A stretch of 64,000 nucleotides of DNA from Candidatus Nitrosopumilus sp. (GTDB lineage Archaea; Thermoproteota; Nitrososphaeria; Nitrososphaerales; Nitrosopumilaceae): positions 1 through 64,000 of the forward strand of contig JAPFQF010000040.1 of assembly GCA_029255365.1 (NCBI GenBank), in the 5' to 3' direction. Both the position numbers and the translations under genes were made by a program. The notes below the pieces were generated by a model. It worked only from the letters and a program-made list of their open reading frames with translations, did no database searches and was not told the DNA's origin. Of the stretch, positions 8,148-16,804 are shown in pieces. Numbering within the stretch: position 1 is the first letter of the stretch; the number at the start of each line of letters is the position of its first letter.

Positions 8148-8176
8148 GTTGACCTGTATAAAGTAGGTCGACCTAC
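8148..8176. promoter_or_regulatory. Operator-like inverted repeats around the TATA box of a winged-helix gene
   Basis: A perfect 14-bp palindrome GTAGGTCGACCTAC at 8163-8176 ends 2 bp before the ATG. A third half-site, GTTGACCT, at 8148-8155 lies on the other side of the TATA-like GTATAAAG. Half-sites bracketing TATA suggest autorepression by the gene product. Confidence 0.6.
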
Positions 8177-8178
8177 AT

Positions 8179-8760
8179 ATGATGAGTCAAAATGAGCCTA
8201 ATTTGGAATTATATGAGCGCGAACGAGTGGTTTTTGAGGCGATAAAGAATAGTCCCAATTCCCATCATAACGAACTGATAAAGCAAATCGTTCCTAAATT
8301 TATGGCAAAAACTACTTTTGAGAAAACAAGGGATTCTTTGCTGGATAAAGAAATCATCTTTGTAAGAAAACAAGGAAATATGAAATTCTATCTTCCGACT
8401 GAAAATTATGAGGTGAAACTGCAGCACAAAATAGAGCGAAATACCACCAATTCTTTCCACGATTTAAAATTAAAAATCAAAAAATTGGATTTTGATTATT
8501 CTCACAAAGACGTTGATGAAAAGATAGCCGTTGCAAATTTTCTATTGAAAAATTTAATTCATGTAGATAACGGGTTTACTATTTTGGACTCTGCAAAAAA
8601 CCCAAAAAGGACGTTATACCATGACGAGCATTTGACAATTCAACAATTAATCCACAACGTTTTTGAAATCATTAGAAAAGATAGGGATTTTGAAACCATA
8701 TTCCCTGCAATTATGGGCAATTTGGAAATTCTCATCTCTCGTGGTTCGTCGGATAAATAG
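8179..8760 (+). CDS. Winged-helix-like transcription regulator
   Basis: 193 residues. Residues about 12-75 look like a winged helix: VVFEAIKNSPNSHHNELIKQ, then TTFEKTRDSLLDKEIIFVRKQG with the wing and GNMKFYLP. The rest is helical and probably a dimer or ligand domain. The upstream palindromes over the TATA box suggest it represses itself. Ligand and other targets are unknown. The second ATG (8182) is an equally possible start. Confidence 0.6.
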   Translation: MMSQNEPNLELYERERVVFEAIKNSPNSHHNELIKQIVPKFMAKTTFEKTRDSLLDKEIIFVRKQGNMKFYLPTENYEVKLQHKIERNTTNSFHDLKLKIKKLDFDYSHKDVDEKIAVANFLLKNLIHVDNGFTILDSAKNPKRTLYHDEHLTIQQLIHNVFEIIRKDRDFETIFPAIMGNLEILISRGSSDK

Positions 8761-8803
8761 GATTCCATCTAGTTATTTATTCAGGTCTTTTTATCAGTAA
8801 TCC

Positions 8804-9040
8804 GTGGGACTTCTATACACAAAATTTCACATGGATTTTGACAAAGATGAATGGTTGCAAATCTCCAATGACCCTTTGGTTTTCCAAACCATCAAAGACG
8901 GTGTCAGTATCGAAGTCGAAGACATTTCGAATAAATCTTACAGGCTTCATTTCAAAGAAGGGGGAAAACTTCACATGTTTAGAGTAACTGGAAAGTTTCG
9001 CTTAACATGGGATAATGAGGATCTGTCAAAACCGCTATAA
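8804..9040 (+). CDS. Small beta-rich protein, unknown
   Basis: 78 residues from a GTG at 8804, which lies about 27 nt after a TATA-like AGTTATTTAT; an ATG at 8831 is the alternative. Beta-strand rich (SIEVEDISNKSYRLHFKEGG). No recognised domain. It is followed 29 nt later by another small gene in the same direction. Confidence 0.5.
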   Translation: MGLLYTKFHMDFDKDEWLQISNDPLVFQTIKDGVSIEVEDISNKSYRLHFKEGGKLHMFRVTGKFRLTWDNEDLSKPL

Positions 9041-9069
9041 AGTAATAGTGGGAATGTCTGACTGGTTCC

Positions 9070-9300
9070 ATGTCTTTAGAAGATCAGATAAATGCAATTC
9101 TGGATGATTTTGAAAATACATCTCCTGAAAAAACTCTTGATGTTTTAAACCAAATAAAACCTCACTTCAAAAACGAACTCATTTCCGAATATCTGCAAGG
9201 CAAAATGCAAAAAATTCGTGACTCTGCGGATGAACGGGATAAAAAAGAACAATGCAGGGCGCTGTTGCCCTATTTTGATTGGTATCTACAAGGACTGTAA
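9070..9300 (+). CDS. Small helical protein, unknown
   Basis: 76 residues, ATG start, acidic N-terminal half and basic C-terminal half, predicted all-helical (SLEDQINAILDDFENTSPEK). Possibly cotranscribed with the gene at 8804. Converges on the minus-strand gene that ends at 9303. No family recognised. Confidence 0.5.
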   Translation: MSLEDQINAILDDFENTSPEKTLDVLNQIKPHFKNELISEYLQGKMQKIRDSADERDKKEQCRALLPYFDWYLQGL

Positions 9301-9302
9301 AA

Positions 9303-9725
9303 TTATTCTGAAAAATGTTTGATTTTTTTCAACGCCGTCTTGATGGTTTCTAAATCATGTCTTCCCTGCTCCATGTCTCCGACCAATTTTACAAAATATT
9401 CGTGCCCTGTATCTTCTGCTTTGTGGATGTCTGACTCGTAGCATGTGAGGGCTTTTTCTAACAATTGTTTTTCTTCCTCCAAGGCATCCATGTCTCTAAT
9501 GTCTTTCAGCCCGATGTGAATTTTTTCAATGACCTCGCTGATCTTTGGAACTATTTTTCTTGCTTGCTGATTCAAAACCGATGCAAACATTGCTGCTGAC
9601 TCTTTTAATTCCGGGCTGTCGTTAAGTGTTTTCAATCTATTTCTGTAATGATTTAGCGATTTCAAAATTATCTCATAGCCCCCCTCGTCCTTAACATATA
9701 TCGCCCACAACCAATTTTCAGCCAT
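9303..9725 (-). CDS. Coiled-coil protein, unknown
   Basis: 140 residues, mostly heptad-like helix (DIRDMDALEEEKQLLEKAL) without signal or membrane segment. The ATG at 9725 lies about 30 nt from an AT-rich TATA-like stretch. A TTAGCAC word occurs at 9781-9787 but 62 nt from the start, outside the 56-59 nt range of the 19-31 kb promoter group. Function unknown. Confidence 0.55.
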   Translation of the reverse strand: MAENWLWAIYVKDEGGYEIILKSLNHYRNRLKTLNDSPELKESAAMFASVLNQQARKIVPKISEVIEKIHIGLKDIRDMDALEEEKQLLEKALTCYESDIHKAEDTGHEYFVKLVGDMEQGRHDLETIKTALKKIKHFSE

Positions 9726-10014
9726 CAGTAATTTGTTTCCTGTATGCGTTATTATAATTTAGTTTTTAATTTTACCGCCAGTGCTAATTCCACTTTTTTG
9801 CAACGTGCCGGAAAATTGCACATGCAATCACGAATGTTGCAAATGAACTTTACATTGGAAATCCTGTGGCAATCCCTTCGGTGCATGGCTGATTCGATAT
9901 GTCGTGGAACATTTCCTGTGAAAATCAAATCAACATCTGACATGGAAGTGCTATTCTGCAATGTTAGTAAATTTGTAATTGCGGTGGGCTGATGACTGGA
10001 ACGATGTCTTGATC

Positions 10015-10239
10015 TTATACATCGGAGTGCTCTTTTATCGATGGCTCGTTCTTGTTAATCAGGTATAGCAAAATACCTGCAAGACAAACACCCATTCCGC
10101 TAATCCCTACAAACGTGCCTGCATTTTTGACAAATCTCAGCAAGGTATCTGTTTGTCCTAATTCAACTGAATAGAACATTATCAAGCCAGACACAAACAT
10201 CAGAATTCCTATGGTTGCTATTCCGACAGACATTTTCAT
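10015..10239 (-). CDS. Small two-helix membrane protein
   Basis: 74 residues, ATG start. Two hydrophobic segments (about residues 5-24 and 41-62) separated by a short polar loop, with a charged C-terminus. No family recognised. The 289 bases between this gene's stop and the start at 9725 hold no supported gene. Confidence 0.5.
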   Translation of the reverse strand: MKMSVGIATIGILMFVSGLIMFYSVELGQTDTLLRFVKNAGTFVGISGMGVCLAGILLYLINKNEPSIKEHSDV

Positions 10240-10597
10240 ATCCAGACTATTTTTTTCTGATTAATAAACAGCGCCAGCAAAAATTTGTGTCGCTATTATG
10301 CAAGGAATTTCCACATTTCAAATCCAAACATTCAGTCGAATATTCAATTCAGGCAAATTTTGCATGTTGTTTGAGACAACGGGCCGGAGGATGAAAATCA
10401 CACAGTCGTCTGAAAGATCAACTGTATCTGTTTTTTGATTTTTCAACTGGTGATTACATTTCTAATTCTTCGAGAACGATTTCAGCATACTCTTTCGTCT
10501 GATTGTATGTTTTTTAATTAATCATTATCTGTCTTGTAAAGTCGTCTTTACCAAAAAATTTGATGGCTTATATTTAGCGAATCTTTTCCAAGTTGAC
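10240..10597. other. Gene-poor stretch
   Basis: I see no supported gene or clear repeat here. A short minus-strand frame ending near 10457 (YAEIVLEELEM) is protein-like but has a stop just upstream and no start. The right edge holds the promoter of the 10598 gene, with TATA-like CTTATATTTA about 27 nt before its ATG. Confidence 0.4.
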
Positions 10598-10975
10598 ATG
10601 GCTTCCAAAAAGGTTGATCTGCTTGATATGATCCAAAAAATACTCAAGTTGGATCCGAAGATGAGGTTTGCAGCTATTATTGATACTAAGGGCAATATTC
10701 GAGAAGCCATTATGAAGACAGGAAAGACAAACTTAAAAAATCAAAAGGAAGAGGAGCATTTTTGCAATCAAGTCGCCCAAAGGCGCACTATGAGAAAAGA
10801 GTTTGACAGCTCACTAGGAAAAGTGAGATACGTTCATGTTGAGAGAGAAAAGGTTTCCCAGATGGTAATTTACACGAAAAGAAACATTGTATATTTTACA
10901 ATGGAGCCTGAAATGCCAATCAATACAAAAATTAGATTGATTACGACAGTCAAAAAAATCACTGCAGACCTTTAG
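10598..10975 (+). CDS. DUF6659/roadblock-like thaumarchaeal protein
   Basis: 125 residues. Opens with a helix, then MRFAAIIDTKGNIREAIMKTG, a strand-loop-strand like roadblock/LC7 folds, and ends with a strand pair. It is one of four paralogues in the window (also 12043, 29794, 30309), all sharing R(F/L)xxxIxxxG near residue 25. I place them in the DUF6659 group from memory of similar thaumarchaeal proteins. Function unknown; roadblock folds usually act in signalling or scaffolding. Confidence 0.6.
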   Translation: MASKKVDLLDMIQKILKLDPKMRFAAIIDTKGNIREAIMKTGKTNLKNQKEEEHFCNQVAQRRTMRKEFDSSLGKVRYVHVEREKVSQMVIYTKRNIVYFTMEPEMPINTKIRLITTVKKITADL

Positions 10976-10997
10976 GCTTTTTTAAAGGCTGTGCGTT

Positions 10998-11360
10998 TTG
11001 GATGTCATGGCGTTTCACAAATACCTTGGTGACTCTAAGATGTTTGAATATGACAAGCACTATCGTGATTGCCAGCAACAAAACAAGCCATTTATCAAAG
11101 CAAAAATAAATCCCGCCCACGGAAATTACTATGTTCAGCTGGATCTGATGACCTGCAATTACAAACTATCTGATGACATGATGGGACAAATTGGCAAATC
11201 AGTGCAAGATGAAGTGGACTATGTCGAGTCAAACTTGAAATATGTTTTTAAGGATTTCAGCATCGACAAAGAACTTGCATGGTTTGACGGCGTATCATCT
11301 GAACACGTTGACGCATTTTGCAATTTTCTATATGATCTGACTCAGAAAAATTCCGTCTAG
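10998..11360 (+). CDS. Small soluble protein, unknown
   Basis: 120 residues, following the DUF6659-like gene after 22 nt and probably cotranscribed. The first possible start is a TTG at 10998; an ATG three codons on (11007) is also likely. Ends in a helical segment SSEHVDAFCNFLYDLTQK. No family recognised. Confidence 0.5.
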   Translation: MDVMAFHKYLGDSKMFEYDKHYRDCQQQNKPFIKAKINPAHGNYYVQLDLMTCNYKLSDDMMGQIGKSVQDEVDYVESNLKYVFKDFSIDKELAWFDGVSSEHVDAFCNFLYDLTQKNSV

Positions 11361-11563
11361 AACCGTATCAGGTTTTTTAAAACTCTGTCTATCACTTTGA
11401 TTTCCCGCTTCCTCTCTTTTATCGTTGACTGATTCCAATCTTTTGCAAATTCTGACTGCTTGTCCATTTTTTCTAAAGCTTCTACGTACTTTACAAGATA
11501 AATTTTGTATTCGTGAAGTAAATCCAGATGTTTGTTGTGGTTATTCTCAGTTGGTGTGGCCAT
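11357..11563 (-). CDS. Small charged helical protein
   Basis: 68 residues, strongly charged, helical (STIKERKREIKVIDRVLKN). Its start overlaps the end of the next upstream gene (11547-11828) by 17 nt, an operon arrangement with probable translational coupling. Function unknown. Confidence 0.5.
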   Translation of the reverse strand: MATPTENNHNKHLDLLHEYKIYLVKYVEALEKMDKQSEFAKDWNQSTIKERKREIKVIDRVLKNLIRF

Positions 11564-11828
11564 CCCATTCCTCTTCTCTGATGTCTGGAAACATCTCTCT
11601 TATCCTTTTTTTATCCTTCTCTATCGCGTCTACCCTGCTATCCAGATGACTCTTGATTGCCGGTTCGCCTTCCTGCTCTTTCTCCTCTTGAATTTCTGAG
11701 ATTACCCTGCAAAGTGATCTGTAATATGAGATGTGGTTATTTTTAGATTCTTCTGACGTGTCTTCTTCTTTTACATCCAATGCACCTTGTGGCATTATTG
11801 AAAATAAGTACTTGATGCTCCCCCGCAT
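11547..11828 (-). CDS. Small charged protein, unknown
   Basis: 93 residues from ATG 11828 (MRGSIKYLFSIMPQG). The frame is open to 11873, but that extension merely reads through the palindromic CTTAAG promoter box of the divergent gene, so I prefer the inner start. Charged helical C-terminal half. First gene of a two-gene operon. Confidence 0.5.
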   Translation of the reverse strand: MRGSIKYLFSIMPQGALDVKEEDTSEESKNNHISYYRSLCRVISEIQEEKEQEGEPAIKSHLDSRVDAIEKDKKRIREMFPDIREEEWDGHTN

Positions 11829-11857
11829 TTGCCGCCAACCATCTATTCTGAACTGCA

Positions 11858-11873
11858 ATACGCTTAAGTTCAT
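11858..11873 (+). promoter_or_regulatory. Extended CTTAAG promoter box
   Basis: ATACGCTTAAGTTCAT on the plus strand, 26.5 nt from the ATG at 11892. Confidence 0.7.
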
Positions 11874-11891
11874 TATTCCTGCAGAAAATTC

Positions 11892-11999
11892 ATGAACGTC
11901 GCGTGGAACGAGAGAAAGACAATGATTGCAAGTGTGGGACTGTTGATCATTATTGGCGCTTATATCGCAATCAAGTATCTCCAGGGCAATTTCCCGTAA
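11892..11999 (+). CDS. 35-residue single-helix membrane peptide
   Basis: The ATG sits exactly at the leaderless position behind a consensus CTTAAG box. The product has a charged head (NVAWNERKT), one membrane helix (MIASVGLLIIIGAYIAI) and a short polar end. Resembles in layout the peptide at 3072-3182. No family known. Confidence 0.6.
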   Translation: MNVAWNERKTMIASVGLLIIIGAYIAIKYLQGNFP

Positions 12000-12042
12000 A
12001 TGAAATTATATTAAATACGATGAAATTGTAATTATTTTGTAA

Positions 12043-12438
12043 ATGGCTGATTTGGAATTTCCCATTGAAGAGATGAAAAATAAAATAAACAATATTTTGC
12101 TGGAACCTGAAATCCGATTTTGCGGCCTTATTGACGGTTCTGGCCAATTGATTGCAGGCGATATGAAAAGCGGGTTGATTCCTTTTGAGAGTGATGCTAG
12201 AAGACAACAAATGTTTCAGGAATTGGCGCATAGGGTGGCAAATAGGACCGGATTTGACGCCAATTTGGGCAGAGTAAAATACTCTTCCTCCAGGAGGGAA
12301 AAAGTCGTAATGATGAGTTTTCCTCTTGGGAAATACGTCATACTGGTGATCGCAGAACCCTGTGTTAACATCGACAGGCTTGGCTGGAAAATAATCGACA
12401 AACTCGGAAACCAGTGGTCTGAATTTCACGGATTTTGA
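12043..12438 (+). CDS. DUF6659/roadblock-like thaumarchaeal protein
   Basis: 131 residues, second of four paralogues. The core EIRFCGLIDGSGQLIAGDM aligns with MRFAAIIDTKGNIREAIM of the 10598 gene, and LGRVKYSSSRREKVVMMSF with its LGKVRYVHVEREKVSQMVI. No catalytic signature. It lies 43 nt after the small membrane peptide gene in the same direction. Confidence 0.6.
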   Translation: MADLEFPIEEMKNKINNILLEPEIRFCGLIDGSGQLIAGDMKSGLIPFESDARRQQMFQELAHRVANRTGFDANLGRVKYSSSRREKVVMMSFPLGKYVILVIAEPCVNIDRLGWKIIDKLGNQWSEFHGF

Positions 12439-12525
12439 GCTTACTCAGACTACTGCAATGCTTTCAAATCGTACTTTTGGGCATGCTACTTTTAACACTG
12501 GATTGCAAGCGGATTTTAAATTGCA

Positions 12526-12541
12526 ATATGCTTAAGTTGAA
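12526..12541 (+). promoter_or_regulatory. Extended CTTAAG promoter box
   Basis: ATATGCTTAAGTTGAA, the most divergent of the eight copies; its centre is 25.5-28.5 nt before the TTG-ATG pair at 12559-12564. Confidence 0.55.
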
Positions 12542-12558
12542 TCAAAAATTTATTGTAA

Positions 12559-12855
12559 TTGATGAAAAATGTCCTTATTGATCAAAATTGCAAGTGGTTG
12601 GTAAATGAAGGCGCTAAAAAACATCTGGAAAACTATCACAAAATATTTGTCGTTGGAGTCGACTTGAAACAGCGAGACTATGACGAGACCCTGGCAACTT
12701 TTTGCAAGGAGAATGATTGCGAGTTGCTTACTGCGGATAATCGCGCATACATTCACTTTTTCAGCGAGAAAAAAATCAAGAACGTTCAGCTTTCAGAGTT
12801 CATCTACGAGGACAAGGCAGATAGGCCCATCTATCTTGTCAAGATTGTGGACTAG
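12559..12855 (+). CDS. DUF5615/PIN-like protein
   Basis: 98 residues. Begins KNVLIDQNCKWL and has the later segment CELLTADNRAYIHFF, the two acidic-residue motifs typical of small PIN-like (Mut7-C/DUF5615) proteins, which are often toxin-like nucleases. A partner antitoxin is not evident; the gene to the right is convergent and encodes a winged-helix-like protein. TTG or the following ATG may start it. The nuclease role is inferred. Confidence 0.5.
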   Translation: MMKNVLIDQNCKWLVNEGAKKHLENYHKIFVVGVDLKQRDYDETLATFCKENDCELLTADNRAYIHFFSEKKIKNVQLSEFIYEDKADRPIYLVKIVD

Positions 12856-13418
12856 TTCACGTTCTTTGAATCTATGTGTGATATTCTTAAATTTGAAAGA
12901 ACCTCGTTGAGAAAATCCACTTCCTGCTGATGCGCAATACTGCTCATAATTGATTCCCAGCAATCGTCTATTTTTCTGATGATCTGCGAATACATTCTGT
13001 CCTTTTTGAATGCCGGATAGTACGACAGCAATTTCATGATTCCGTCTGTCGATTGCACTATGTGGATTTGATGGATGACTGATCTTAACCTTTCATGATA
13101 TGAGAGATTCTCCTCCTTCACGGTTGTTTCAAAGTTGGATATTTCTTCATACACCATGTCAGCCTCCCTGTGTAGATTCTTCAGCTGATTGTTTACTGAT
13201 TCGGAAAGATTGATTAGCTCATACACGATATGTGCCCTGCTGTGAACTTTTTTGTCAATTTCTCCTGATTCTACCAGTGCGCTAATCTCCCGATAGACTA
13301 TTTTCTCGTTGCCTACTTTCTCTATCACTCGTTTGGCAAGTTCGGTACTCCTTGTCTTTCCATTTTCATTTAGTATTCTGATGATTTCAGTTCTGATAAT
13401 CTCTGAGTTTTTATCCAT
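12852..13418 (-). CDS. Winged-helix-like regulator with coiled coil
   Basis: 188 residues. Residues 1-70 form a helix-turn-helix with wing (EIIRILNENGKTRSTELAKRVIE; REISALVESGEIDKK). The remainder is a long helical region that is probably a coiled coil (NNQLKNLHREADMVYEEISNFE). It starts 9 nt after the stop of the 13428 gene, so the two form an operon. Targets unknown. Confidence 0.55.
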   Translation of the reverse strand: MDKNSEIIRTEIIRILNENGKTRSTELAKRVIEKVGNEKIVYREISALVESGEIDKKVHSRAHIVYELINLSESVNNQLKNLHREADMVYEEISNFETTVKEENLSYHERLRSVIHQIHIVQSTDGIMKLLSYYPAFKKDRMYSQIIRKIDDCWESIMSSIAHQQEVDFLNEVLSNLRISHIDSKNVN

Positions 13419-13427
13419 CTCTTTCTC

Positions 13428-13667
13428 CTAGTTTTTGCTTTGATATTTCTCTAATACAGCTTCTTGTCCTAACTCGTTGATCTCCGCAACCAGCCCCTCT
13501 AAAATTCTGATTCCGTTCATTATTGGCGCCTTCTCTATGCTCTTGTGTTCCAATTTTTGCTTAAGCACCATCCTTTCATTGTTTACAAAACTCAAAAGTG
13601 GAACGTTCTCCCCCATGTTCAGATTTATGAAAAAATCCACATATTCCCCAGTTGATTTTATTACCAT
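13428..13667 (-). CDS. Small soluble protein, unknown
   Basis: 79 residues, ATG start, no signal or membrane segment. Contains a basic-hydrophobic helix (ERMVLKQKLEHKSIEK) and an acidic end. First gene of an operon with the winged-helix-like regulator. No family recognised. Confidence 0.5.
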   Translation of the reverse strand: MVIKSTGEYVDFFINLNMGENVPLLSFVNNERMVLKQKLEHKSIEKAPIMNGIRILEGLVAEINELGQEAVLEKYQSKN

Positions 13668-13744
13668 GATTTACCATCTTTATTCTAGTATTTGTTTGAA
13701 GGCATGCTGTCTAGGTTTAATTAGATTTTCAATCAAATACGGCT

Positions 13745-13993
13745 ATGGATGCGTGTGATGCTAGAATTCGGGCATACAAAAACGGCAAAACCTTTGACCA
13801 ATGCCGAGATATTGCCAAATCCATGAATCCTGATTTTAAAAAACACATTGAAGATAAAGGGAAGATTACGTGGGCTGAAATTCTAGACCTGGCAGGCCAT
13901 GACGAAATAATTTACAAGCTCACTCTGAAATTTTTAAGACGCGACGGTTACGATATTGGAAACCACAAAATTCCGGAAGTAAAAAAATTCTAG
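13745..13993 (+). CDS. Small soluble protein, unknown
   Basis: 82 residues from ATG 13745, with two Cys near the N-terminus and helix-rich remainder (HIEDKGKITWAEILDLAGHDE). Its stop overlaps the stop of the convergent membrane gene by 4 nt. No family recognised. Confidence 0.5.
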   Translation: MDACDARIRAYKNGKTFDQCRDIAKSMNPDFKKHIEDKGKITWAEILDLAGHDEIIYKLTLKFLRRDGYDIGNHKIPEVKKF

Positions 13994-14811
13994 CTGCTGA
14001 CTTTGCAACTGCCATCTACATTTCGCAATTTTCTTGCCATGATGTATGGTGTCACAAGCAATATTGGTATTGAAACGGCGATGAAAAATGTTTGCAGCTG
14101 TGTCAGCGCGATTGACAATGCTATTCCGCTTGCAGTTCCGACAAAAACTGACAAGAATGATCCTGCACAAGTCGGGCATGCGATAAATAATCCAACCAGT
14201 GCCCCGATGCCGCTTGCCCCCCTGCCTTTTTTGGAAATCGTGTATGCGTTTACTGCGATTGCCGTGTTTAATCCAACCAAATACGAAACGATGACCTGCA
14301 ACACTAGATTGATGGGTATCACGTTTAATCCTACGTGTTCTGTAAGGTAAATGATGACTTGTGGCATATATCCTGGCTCGCCACAACACGGTGCGACAAA
14401 TCCTGATGGGATGGTAGCTCCGTAGTGATATGAAAAACTGATTTCTGGCTGATAAACAAGTGTCCCGGAAACCAGCGAAAAAAATATCCCGTATCCGACA
14501 AAAGTTACAGCAAAGATTTTTCGAGATTTTGAATTCCATGTGGCCAGTGCGATGATTGAGGAAAGATCTTTTCCTTTGCTTTCCACTTTCTCTCTGTGGT
14601 ATCTGTACATGCCAAAAGCAATGGCCCCAAACGATGCCAGCAGAGTGATATAAAACCCGTAGGCGATTCTCTGTATTGTGCCTATTGCACTGGGAGTTAG
14701 CAGTTCGGGATCTTGATATCTGCCATAAATTGCAAATATAATCACCATAGTTGCAAATCCCAAAACGATTAGTTTTTTGCCCTGATTCGTACTTTTTCTC
14801 TCCACAGTCAT
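13990..14811 (-). CDS. Polytopic membrane protein with CCGEPG and CPTC motifs
   Basis: 273 residues with about six or seven membrane helices. An extramembrane loop carries APCCGEPGYMPQ and a late helix begins IACPTCAGSFLS; paired cysteines in these places suggest metal or thiol chemistry, possibly copper handling, but this is inference. Near the end of the protein is another Cys (DGSCKVSS). It is 29 nt downstream of the TrkH gene, in the same direction. Confidence 0.6.
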   Translation of the reverse strand: MTVERKSTNQGKKLIVLGFATMVIIFAIYGRYQDPELLTPSAIGTIQRIAYGFYITLLASFGAIAFGMYRYHREKVESKGKDLSSIIALATWNSKSRKIFAVTFVGYGIFFSLVSGTLVYQPEISFSYHYGATIPSGFVAPCCGEPGYMPQVIIYLTEHVGLNVIPINLVLQVIVSYLVGLNTAIAVNAYTISKKGRGASGIGALVGLFIACPTCAGSFLSVFVGTASGIALSIALTQLQTFFIAVSIPILLVTPYIMARKLRNVDGSCKVSS

Positions 14812-14840
14812 ATCTTTTCTATGTGAAATTAAATTCTATC

Positions 14841-16655
14841 CTAGATGAGTTTGGGAACAAAGATGTAGATTATAGCAATTATTTCAAGTCTGCCAAATAT
14901 CATCAAAAACCCTAGGATGATCTTTGTCGTAGGATCTGTGTCAATATCAATCACTCCCATAGCCAGCCCTCCAGTTGTAATTACTCCTACAGATTCAAAT
15001 AACGCATCTTGAAATGGGACATCCTCTATTGCCGACAGGTGCAGTCCTGTGATTACTGCAATTGTGGGAAATAATGCCAAAATTATGAGTGCCACAATGA
15101 TTTCTTTTTTTGCCTGATCTGACAGTTCCGCCCTTCTTACTTTGCTAAATAACGCCCTTGCGTCTTTTAGATGCATCAATCTGAATATTTTCAGACCACC
15201 TGCGGTAGAGAATCCGCAACCTCCTACGATCATCAAAATTATCAGAATGGCATGTGCCCCGCCGCCCAATCCTGCAAGATTTTCCATTTGCAATCCTGCA
15301 GTGCTGCTTGCCGACACGGAATAAAATGCACTTTGTATCGGATCCAAACCGCTGATTGGTATAAACAGAATGGTCGCACTACCTAGAATTGCAAAATATA
15401 CCAAAACCTCTTTTCCAAGTTTTGGCGACAGGAATTTTTTCTTTACAAACGCATAGTGGAACGTAAATGGCAGTGCGCCTAGTATCATTGCGGCAATTAA
15501 GATTACATGCTCTTGCCATACCATCTCTTCAAGAATCATGGATGTCGGCGTAAATCCTCCCGTGGAAAGAGTGCTCATCGCCAATGAGAAATTATCGATG
15601 ATGTCACTCTCTCCAAACACATACAACAATGACGCCACAATTACAATGTATATGGAAAAGATGACTGTAATTGTTAGGAACAGTTCTTTCATGTGCAGAT
15701 TTTTGCCTGAAATAAAACCGCGCATTGATTGCAGTTTGGATTCTGGATAGAATGCAGTGATTACCAAATAAATGAAACTCAATCCTCCTACCATCTGGGT
15801 GTAGCTTCGAAAGAATGTGAAACTCTGAGAGAGTTTTTCCGGCTCATCAAATAACGATATTCCGCCCGTGGTAAACCCTGCGGCGCTGGAAAAGAACGCA
15901 TTGCTGAATACCTCTGTGCTAGTTTCAGTACTTGGAAATACGTACAGATACGGAACAGTTCCAAACAATGTCAGTAAAAACAGGCTTGAAAACACCAGAA
16001 TTGATGCTTGCTGCAGATTCAGACTGGATTTTTCACCATATGAATTCAAGAAAAATCCCGTAACCAGCAAAAGCACCGTGGTAAGGTAAATCCCCGTAGC
16101 TGTTGTGGTGTCTTCAAGCAGTGTGGCAACTATGGCTGGAACAAGCAGCAGCGCTCCTGCGAATTGTAAAACAAATCCAAGGCTCCCTAACACTGCTTTT
16201 ACTGGCGGACTCAGTAAACGAGGGTGGGTGTTCGTTGCGTCTCTGATGATGTTTGCAATGACTGATTGGAAAATAATGCCGATCACTTGATTTTTTCTTG
16301 TTATTATGGGAAGCTTCCTGATGTTGTTATCTCGCATTTTGTGCAATGCGTCTTGCAATGTAGATTTTTCATTAATCGTAATCAGAGGTGTAGACATAAT
16401 GTTTTGCAGTGTTGTGTGTTCTGCGTAAACCGTAGAGTCGCTGACACAATTCAGAATATCCTCATCTGTGACAATTCCAATTGGAATATTATTTTCATCT
16501 GTAACTATAATGTCGTCTGTTTCATATTTCTGCAGCATTCTGGCCGCATCTCTGGTGGATGTTTTTTGCCCGAGCATCAGAAAATCCTTGTTCATGTAAT
16601 TTGTAACGTACTTGCTTAGAACATACGATATGGCCTTTTCTGAATCAGTTGACAT
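14841..16655 (-). CDS. trkH: CBS-domain-TrkH potassium uptake protein
   Basis: 604 residues. Residues about 15-140 are two CBS domains (IIVTDENNIPIGIVTDEDIL; NIRKLPIITRKNQVIGIIF), which commonly bind adenine nucleotides. The rest is the TrkH/KtrB channel with repeated pore loops such as AAGFTTGGISLF, STGGFTPTS and SSTAGLQ. A CBS module fused to the channel implies gating by nucleotides; usually a separate TrkA subunit does this, and none is seen here. ATG 16655 is preferred to TTG 16658 because a TATA-like box lies 28 nt upstream. Confidence 0.88.
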   Translation of the reverse strand: MSTDSEKAISYVLSKYVTNYMNKDFLMLGQKTSTRDAARMLQKYETDDIIVTDENNIPIGIVTDEDILNCVSDSTVYAEHTTLQNIMSTPLITINEKSTLQDALHKMRDNNIRKLPIITRKNQVIGIIFQSVIANIIRDATNTHPRLLSPPVKAVLGSLGFVLQFAGALLLVPAIVATLLEDTTTATGIYLTTVLLLVTGFFLNSYGEKSSLNLQQASILVFSSLFLLTLFGTVPYLYVFPSTETSTEVFSNAFFSSAAGFTTGGISLFDEPEKLSQSFTFFRSYTQMVGGLSFIYLVITAFYPESKLQSMRGFISGKNLHMKELFLTITVIFSIYIVIVASLLYVFGESDIIDNFSLAMSTLSTGGFTPTSMILEEMVWQEHVILIAAMILGALPFTFHYAFVKKKFLSPKLGKEVLVYFAILGSATILFIPISGLDPIQSAFYSVSASSTAGLQMENLAGLGGGAHAILIILMIVGGCGFSTAGGLKIFRLMHLKDARALFSKVRRAELSDQAKKEIIVALIILALFPTIAVITGLHLSAIEDVPFQDALFESVGVITTGGLAMGVIDIDTDPTTKIILGFLMIFGRLEIIAIIYIFVPKLI

Positions 16656-16804
16656 CAATCTACCATAGTTGGGGATTTTAAATAACTTGGGGTTACGTGT
16701 GAGAATTCATCGTTAAAAATTAATCCGCATTTTGAAATTACCAAACTTGATCTCGATAATTTGCTATCTTTATAAGCACTGAAGGGGAAGTTTTACGTAT
16801 TATC

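Noticed and set aside
9781-9787. TTAGCAC word upstream of the 9725 gene
   Set aside because: Distance to the start is 62 nt instead of 56-59, so I left it out of the regulon.
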